DNA of 64,000 nucleotides. It comes from Ficedula albicollis (lineage: Eukaryota > Chordata > Aves > Passeriformes > Muscicapidae). The notes beneath the pieces were generated by a model. The model had not been told where the DNA came from. It saw only the letters and a program-made list of their open reading frames with translations, and ran no database searches. The DNA lies in NCBI RefSeq assembly GCF_000247815.1, contig NC_021676.1, positions 6,774,793-6,838,792 on the forward strand, given 5' to 3'. Of this stretch, positions 12,101 through 21,100 are shown one piece after another (the first letter of the stretch is position 1; the number at the start of each line of letters is the position of its first letter). A program made the translations under genes and the position numbers.

Positions 12101-15100
12101 TGAGGGCAAGAGGCAGAAGGACAAAACTGACTTTCAGTCTGACTCCTTCTGTCACATGTAAATTAAGAGCTCTAACTGCATCTGCTTGACTTGCAAGAAG
12201 GTCTAAATGTGATTCTCTGACCTAAGGAATTAATAATTTCCATTGTAGATCCTCCTCCAGCCTGAAGCTGAAAAAGCAAGTGCATCTAAGCGAAGTGTGG
12301 ACTGGCACCTGTCTCAGTGAAGTGACAGAGAAAAAGATGAGTCCAGAGAATTCATTTGTCATTGGCTGGCCTATCACCAACTATGTAAGCTCTAACTGCA
12401 TCTGCATGACTTGAAAAAAGGTCTAAATGTGATTCTCTGACCTAAGGAATTAATAATTTCCATTGTAGATCCTCCTCCAGCCTGAAGCTGAAAAAGCAAG
12501 TGCATCTAAGTGAAGTGTGGACTGGCACCTGTCTCAGTGAAGAGCTCTAACTGCATCTGCTTGACTTGCAAGAAGGTCTAAATGTGATTCTCTGACCTAA
12601 GGAATTAATAATTTCCATTGTAGATCCTCCTCCAGCCTGAAGCTGAAAAAGCAAGTGCATCTAAGCGAAGTGTGGACTGGCACCTGTCTCAGTGAAGTGA
12701 CAGAGAAAAAGATGAGTCCAGAGAATTCATTTGTCATTGGCTGGCCTATCACCAACTATGTTGTCACCTTCAGGTATCTTATCAGACATCAGACCTGCCT
12801 CTGCATCCCAGTAGCTGCTCAGGTCTCCATGTGTCAAGTGAAACAATGACTGAGGCTGAAGGGCCCATTTCCTTCTCCATTTCCTTACCCTGAAACCCGG
12901 GTAACCTGTGCTGGCAGCAAGAGTTCTAGGAACAGCAGACATTGGGAAGGAAATACTAGGAGAAAGAAAATAGCAATTAAAGGTCACTGCAAAAATAATG
13001 AGGGCTCACAAGATGAGTTAATTCCAACTTCACAGAAAGGGATTTGTCCCTTATCTGAACACTCGCCAGTCTGACAGGAAACCTGGTCCAGTTTGTTGCT
13101 GGGATTTTTTTGTTACTATTATTTTTGTTATTTGTTAAAATAGAACAGAAGAAGGAAAGGACTGTGCTTTTGTTCCAGGGCTTTGCAGGAAGCAACTTTG
13201 ACTTACAGCCATATATAAATGAAATTTGGTAGAGTTTCCAAAGGCTGTTACCCATTCAGCACTTGTTTGATGATCTGCCTCCCTTTTTGTCTTCAGCTCA
13301 GCTGATGTGAAGGAACGATGGCTGTCAGCATTACTGTGGTAAGTGACCCTCCTTTCATCCTCCTTCCAGGTGGTTCCTCTACAGACCTTAGAGAAATTTG
13401 CCTTTCAAACTGTGCTCTGATTTTCACCATGTTAAGTGTCTAAGTGCTGTTTGAAAAATCCACCTTTGAAATCTGAATATAGATGCCCCTAGGAGAGTGC
13501 AAAATTGGTGTTAACGGTTGGGAAAAAAGGGAATCCATGAGAAGATGATATTGTTGGAGCATCCTTTTTCCTTTGGAGCTGGAGGTCGACTTTGCTAATC
13601 ACTGTGGAACTGTCACAGGTCTTACTGATTCTTCAGATGTTTTTTGATTTGAACTAAAATTTTTATTACATTACATCTAGAGGCTGCAGTTTTTTCTTTC
13701 ATGTTTTATATGTTGCTTCCACTAACACCCAGTCAAAAGTGTTTATATAGAGACAAAGAGGGGAAGAAATCTTCTGATTTTGGAGAACAGTAGTGATCCT
13801 GAGGGAACACTGGAAGGTATTATGCAGGACACATCTACCTGCACTGAAGTACTGCATGTGGGGGATTGTTAGTCTTTGTGCTCCTGGTAGATAAAGAAGT
13901 CAGTAAGAGCATGTGGCCTCACTATGAACATTGCATTCATATATGTCATAATTCATCTGTATTTATTACAGTGCCTAGGAGGATGTCCCATCCAAATTTT
14001 AGGGCCCTTCTCAAATTTGGTTGGGAAATTACATCTCTTCCCCTCTTCTTTGACTTTCAGGCATATCAATGAGGTAAAACAAAATGAGTATCTGAAGAAT
14101 CTGACCCTTCAGATCGTCGTGCTGGATGATGACAACTGTTCTTCTGTAAGTAAAGCTCATCAGATCAAGACCACATCGGGGTCTGTGGAGTAGGGGAGGG
14201 AATGCAGGGCTGTGCTGGTATTCCAGTTTCAAATTCAAGTCATAGCTACAAAGATTCAGGTGTATCCTGGGTATCTACATCTTTCCCACTTGGAAGCCCA
14301 CTTGGAGAGTTTTGATTTGAGAAATGAGGAGGTAGCCAGACCCTCACCAAACAGCACTTCAGATTATTCTTCGCCTCTGACTTCTTTTCTCTTCTCCTTT
14401 TGCTTCACTTTCAAAATTCATGACAGTTTGTGGCTGAGTGCCACAGTCAATTCCTATTTCCAGTGCTATGAATTGAGGCCATTGATCACAGAGTCACTGG
14501 TGTGTTGTCCTGAGTTAATTTACTGGAAGGTGTCCTAGTCTAGCATACATTTCTTGGCTTCATGCCGAGCTTGGTGGGTCACATTTGCCTCCTGGGTGTC
14601 CTTCCCTCAAAGAGTGACCCCTGACTCTCATGGTTGATGAGCATTGCCATGTTCCATGTTCACCCTTTTGAGTGACAGTGGCACTGTAATCAGCCAAACA
14701 CTGATGGGATCAAACACAGCATCTGAGCACCACCCACCTCCTGTGATTTCTGCTGGATGAAATCTTTGGATGGTATAATAGACCCACAACAGAAGAAGTA
14801 GTGGAGAATAGCTTTCATGTTGTATAGCCATCATCCTTTCTGGTGTAGTTTAAATTCACACATCTCATCCAACCATGAACATTTAGTAAAGACAGTCATT
14901 AGACAGAGATGGGACATTTTCCCCAGATTTTGAAGCTATAAGAAACTGCAGCCAAACTTCTCACCTTTGTCTTAGCTTCCTGTATTTTCTCTGTTTGTCT
15001 TTCTAGACTACTGCAGTCAACGTGTCCAATGTGGAAACTGCAGAGAGTGTGATGAAGAAGGCCCTTCTACAGCTTGGGCTCCCTGTAAGTGGCAGGTGAC

Positions 15101-18100
15101 AGATCTTAGCTAAGGATGCTGGCAACATCTGCTTCACAGGATAGTGTGGGTGTGGATAAGTGTAGATTTGCTGTCTATTGCTTTCTGACTGAAGGGCAAC
15201 CTCATGTTCTCTTCTCTGTTCCTCACCCAACAGGGCAGGACCAGTGAACACCACCTCTGGGTGGTCCCAGGAAAAGATGAGCCTGCTTACCCTCTCATTG
15301 GTAAGAGCCCTCCCATATTGAGCATCATTTTGGTGCTTAATTCTGGCACCAGAGGAAAAAGTGATACATTATATTAGCATGTGTGGCAGAAAAACATTGC
15401 ACTCTTCACTTAAAAAGCCATGGTAGGGACGCTGCTGCTGATGTAAGATGTGACATCAAGTTTCTGTGAGATGCCACTGGGCTTTTATAATCTCAGCATC
15501 CACATTGAATCAAAGTATTGTGATATCTTTGTAAAACTTCACACTTACTTCCCTTTTCTGAGCAAATCTATGCATTTCTGGGTGGGAGCCCATCACGCTT
15601 TCCAGCAGATGCTCCAAAAGAATGGGAGATCTTTAGGCTGGCCCAAGAAGTACCTTCTTTGCAGCAGATGTGATGCAGGGGTAGGACATGCCTCAAAGCC
15701 TAATTCAATCCCTCTGGCTGCTGGTATGAGCTTGCAGAGCTGCAGGCTTGGAGGCTGATCATCCTCTCCTGCTCAGCTCTGCAGGTGACTCCTCAGGGGC
15801 AGAGCAGGAGGTCAGGGGCAGCCTCAGCCCACCTTCACTGTCTGTGATAGAGGTGTTCACTGATCTCTGTCAGACAGAGCAGCTCTGACACTTCCCCTTT
15901 GCCTTTGGGCTCTGTCAGAACCAAACCAATTGCTGCAGTTAGATGGTCATTCAGCAAGGTGTTTTAGATCTAGAGGAAAGCACTTTGGCAATTGAAAGAA
16001 GCAGATTTTTAGATGGTATATTGGTGACATATAAGCCTATAGTTAGGGAGCTAACATGTTTATCCTACTCTTTTGGTACTTATGGTAAATTGGTGACATA
16101 TAAGCCTATAGTTAGGAAGCTAACATGTTTATCCTACTCTTTTGGTACTTCGTTTTCATTGCATTTCAGTTCACAAATAATGAAACTGCCTTCCACACAA
16201 AATGTTGCATCACATTGAAAGCAGTTTTCATTGCATTTCAGTTCACAAATAATGCAACTGCTTTCCACACAAAATGTTGCATCACATTGAAAGCCCAGTT
16301 TGTTGCATATGTATTGTTATCTTCTGAACTGCTACCTTAATCCAATACTAAACTGACCTCACGAGCACACGTGGGCCACTTGCATCAATGCCTTTGCAGG
16401 CTGTTTATTTGAAAACTTTCCTTTTTGTTTGTTAAAAAGAAACTAGTCAGGCTTTAGAGAGGGTAGATGAGTATATGGGGATCTTGAGGACAATCACAAT
16501 GGAGGAGAGTGCTACAGATCTGTAGGAGATGATTTCAGAAATAGAAGAAATATTTTTTGGAAAACACTGAATTTTGACTGCTAAGTTCTAAGCATTCATC
16601 ATGGAGATCAGCAAAGCTGAAATTTTCCAGTAACAACAAGAGTTTTTACCATAGCTCTGCATCTTTGCTTGCTCTTTACACAACTCTGCTCACCAGGGCA
16701 CGAGCATCCCTTCAGCATCGCCTTGAGTTGTCTCCGAGACTCTGCTGACCAGCAGCAAAGAACCAACAACAACACTCTCCTGGCTGATGGGACAGAGGCC
16801 TCCTTCCTTGCTCAGCTCCCAAAGGAAAAGCAGTGTCAGTTTGTCCTGAAACCCAGAGTCCAAGCTCCGATGCAGCTGAGGAGAGGTAGGGGCTGCAGGA
16901 GTGTGGTACAGCCAGACAGACTTCATTGCTCTCCAGTGCAGTGCTGAAATCTCCTGGCATCATACATGTACCCCAGAGTTCTGTTACACCTGATTGTAAT
17001 GTAAAGAGGAAGAGATTGCAGAGAGATGAAATTTCTTTGTGCAGATATTCAGACTTAGCTTTCAGTCCTTCATTAGTCTCCAACTGCAAGTCATTGTAAT
17101 AGAATCACAGAAAACGCTGAGTTGGCAGAGAACCATCGGTATCATTGAGTCCTGGCCCTGTACCCAAGAACCCCACCATCCACCTGAGAGCATTGTCCAT
17201 ACACTCCTTGAACTCAGACAGCCTTGCTGCTGTGACTGCAGCCCTGGAGAGCCTGTTCCAGTGCTCAGCCACCTTCTTGGTGAAAAACCTTTTCCTGAGA
17301 TCTAACCTAAGCCTCCCCTGACTCAGCTTCATGCCATTTTCCCAAGGCCTATCACTAGTCACAAGAGTGAAGTGATTCTTGCACTGCAGTCAGTAAGGTT
17401 CCCTGAAGAATGGTGATTGAGAGTTTTGCTGATGGTTGAGAGATGAACAAGTGGTTTCACTGCTGTACAGTGTCTAACCTTCCCCATTAAGAGTGCAGTT
17501 AATGAATAGGTGAGGGTAGAAAGAGCTTGTTTTGCTGGGAACTCTGCCTCCACTGTCGATCACTCACTGTCCAGCAGGAGGACAGACAGGTGTGTAATGA
17601 AGGTCTGTGTTTTCTTTCAGAGTCACTGCAGAAACACACCAAGAGGAAGAAGTCCCTGATTGACTGGGCCCTGCGCCGCAGCACCAGCACCCCCACGGGC
17701 AGCCCTCCCTCACAGTCACCCACCACACCACGGAAACTCTTCGGCCTCTCCCTGTCCTCTGTCTGTCCTGATGGAATCCTTCCCAAGCCAATCATGGTAA
17801 GCAGCAGCCTGGTCTGCTTGTCTTGACATAAACTTGATGTGTTTAGCCCAAAATTTAAAGCCACTTGCAGCATTTATGAGGATTGAATGGGGAAGAGGAC
17901 TCTCGTTTACTTGTGATCCAGACTCAGCTCAGTAGCAAGGGTGGGAACAACTCTCTCCTGGGTAATCCCTATCACTTCACTCACAGATATCTGCCCTGTT
18001 TCAATGGGTCTCCAGGGGCAATGTCAGTGGATCCTGCCAAGTTATGCAGCCTAGAACTCACTCACTGCAAGAGTCCCCTGGGCTCACACTTGTCACAGGA

Positions 18101-21100
18101 TAAGTCTGTCCACATGAACTGTATCTGCAGCTTGGCTGTCAGGTTCTTGTCCCTGGTTCCATCAGGATAAATCTCTTGTATTGTTTTCTTCCCATTACTG
18201 GCTTAGTCTTCTGCTAATTACATTATAACACACCATATATATTATACACAAACAAGAGGATAAAATGTTAGGCTCTAAAGTACAACTGGGTTTTCTCTTA
18301 GGATATGCTGCTCCTCTTGTACCATGAAGGTCCCTCTACTAGGGGTATTTTCAGACGTTCTGCCAATGCCAAGACTTGCAAGGAACTGAAAGAGAAGCTG
18401 AACTCTGGAGATGATGTTCAGGTGGATGGAGAGTCAGTCTTTGTGGCTGCAGCAGTCATCACGGTATGTGTGGCCAAGTAACTCAGCTGTCTGGGCTAAT
18501 GGTACCTTCCTTCTTTAAGGAAGCAAGGAATTTTTATGGGTAGGGAGGATTTCAGGGGAACAGAAAGCAATTTCCAGCAAGGAACATTTTCACCTGAGGA
18601 CTTGGTGTGTTTGTGTACACAGAGTGCCCAATAATGTTACCCTGGTTTTCACATGCAGACATGTGCATCCCCTCAGGACAGGGCTCCCCTTGGCACCTCC
18701 CTGTACCAAACCACCCCCAGCAGGAAATACAGTGATGTCCACCTGCAAGGCAGCCATGATGTCTGTACAGTGCCAAATAACACAACAGATGCTGCACTGA
18801 CTTATGCATGAAAGCCTTTGGTGGTGGCAGCACAGGTTATCATTTCTGAATGCAAGGAAGAGGCTGCAGAAGGTTTGAGAGGACTTGTGCCATTTGAGGG
18901 CAGCTGCTCTGCAACCCCCAAACCAGGTCTCTGGACCCCCAGCCTTCATCTCTGATCAGCCAGCAAGCACGAGGGAAAGCAGCTGCTGAATCCAAGCAGA
19001 GAGGTTGTGGTGGGTGGAGGATGAAGCTTGTGATTTCTGATCAGCCAGCAAGCACAAGGGAAAGCAGCTGCTGAATCCAAGCAGAGGGGTTGTGGTGGGT
19101 GGAGGATGAAGCTTGTGATAAGACCTGTGTTTCTAAGACCTCTGTTTCAGTAAGGAAAAACCTATATTTTGTAATGACAATTAAATCTGGTCAGAGTAAT
19201 TTAGGCACCAAAGTATCCAAAAAACATGCCCTTTTTGTTTGTGGGCCTGATATTCAGGCACTTCACAACACAAGACATACATTGAGTTGTAGAATAGTCC
19301 CCTGAGAAAAACCAGCAGTCCTCCTAGCTAAGACATGTTTCAGAGAGATCTGTGCAGGGCCTCAGGGCTGAGTCCTCTGCTGGATTGGAGGTCAGCCCTG
19401 CTCTGGAGAGGGGGAAAAACAGGAGGGCTGCCTGTTCATCCTGCAGTGCTGCCATAGAGGAGCCTGAGGAAGACAGCTTGGTGGGCATGGGAGGGGAGAA
19501 TAAACATGTTTGTGTAGTGTCTTGTTTTATCTTGTGCTTAACGTGAATAAACAGTGACTGTATGCATTGTGAAACTGAAACCAGGAATTCAAAACTGACC
19601 AGACTGCTCTGCATATATATATTTAATTCAGGATTTTCTCCGAAATATACCTGACAGTGTTCTATCCTCAGACATGCACGGACTGTGGATGGAAGCTGTG
19701 GACACAGAAAATCGGGCACATAAGATTGAAGCTATCAAAAGGTTTGTAAAAGCTTTTGTAAAAGTTTCTTTTTCTGGGAAAAGGGGGATCATATGGCCCT
19801 TAGAATAGCCTTCATTTTCTGGGACACTACTGGCAATGCTCCAGGCCACAGTGGAGGAGGTATTGCTGATTGCCAGTGTCACTGATCAGAAAATTTTCTT
19901 TTCAATGGTCTTTTTTGAACATCCTTAACATTTCTGACCCCAAAAAAGTAATTTAAAAATTCTCTTCTGATGATTAGTTCAAATTACCAGAACAAGTAAA
20001 CTAAAAGAGCATAATAATTCATCCACTAGGAGTGCCTTTATGGTAGCAGAATTAGAATTACAGTAACTTTATTCTTATGTGCATGAAATGAGGCTGATCA
20101 TCATATTGGCAGTTAGAAAAAACAGCCCTGTCATGGTGGAGAGACATGGACTGTGAAAATGGCTTTACTGCCTTGAAACTGCTGCCCTGAGCACGAGCAG
20201 TTAATCAGCCTCCTGTTGGACATCCCGTTTATTCAGCCATGGCTCAGCTCAGGTTTTAAACCTTACCATTTAGCCTGGGCCTTCTTTATCCATGTTCTCC
20301 ATAGCACACTGCGGTCTGCCATGCTGCTGGCCTGGAGCTGTCTCCTGTCTTCTGTCTCCTCTGGGCAGTCCCTGTGTAGTCAAGGCATTGTGGGTTCCCT
20401 CCCACATGCTCTGAACACAAGTCCCTTGTCCCTCCAGCTCAGTGACCAGAGCAGGTGGGCAATTTGGATGCAGAGTTGTGGCTCTCACATGAATTGGTGG
20501 AGGGGAGTGACACAGGTTCACCTTATTATCAAATGTGGATGTCTCAGGCTGGCTACAAAGGGGCAGGAGGGGGAATAAGCTTTGGGATGCAGCTTCTGGA
20601 ATTCAAAGAGCAGATGATTGTGAACAGCACTGTTTTCTTTTTTTCCCACTCCCTGAACAGTCTCGTCAACCAGCTTCCAGAGGCCAACCTCATCTTACTC
20701 AGACACCTCTTTGGAGTCCTGCATCATATTGAGCAGAATTCTGGAGTGAACCAGATGAATGCCTTTAACCTGGCTCTTTGCATAGCACCCAATATGCTGT
20801 GGCTGCCGAGTCCCACTGGGCCTGAAGAGGAAACCCAGTCTACAAAGAAGGTAATCTCTGTGTTCCCCTTGTACTGCTTTTTATGGGCACTGCCTTTTGT
20901 AGTCTAAAGGAAGGCACAGGGCCAGTGACAGTGCTGGCTGAGTGGCATCCAGGCCCATCCTTTCCTCTGTGCAGCTGTGCCCATGCTGGGAGAGGTTTAG
21001 CTGCTCAGACTGTCCAGGGTGAGAAGGGAAGCAGTGATTGTTTGACCAGATGAACTTCCTATGTGGTCAAGCAAGCACGAGAAAATTGGAGCAGATGTCC

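Larger units (their letters stand above)
12168..12760 (+). repeat. Tandem triplication spanning the PH exon (spacings 220 and 155 bp)
   Basis: The segment beginning agctctaactgcatctgc occurs at 12168, 12388 and 12543. Copies A and C look the same over about 218 bp. Copy B is shorter and carries several substitutions (tctgcatgacttgaaaaaagg against tctgcttgacttgcaagaagg). The junctions share a short aag(ag)ctct microhomology. Confidence 0.9.

Noticed and set aside
12249..12773. The possibility that all three PH exon copies are used as a repeated domain
   Set aside because: Copy A ends in the wrong phase and copy B has no donor. Every combination except C alone hits a stop.
17105..17362. 85-codon minus-strand frame with a clear protein match
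   Set aside because: It is a CR1 reverse-transcriptase remnant, 5' truncated, and not a host gene.
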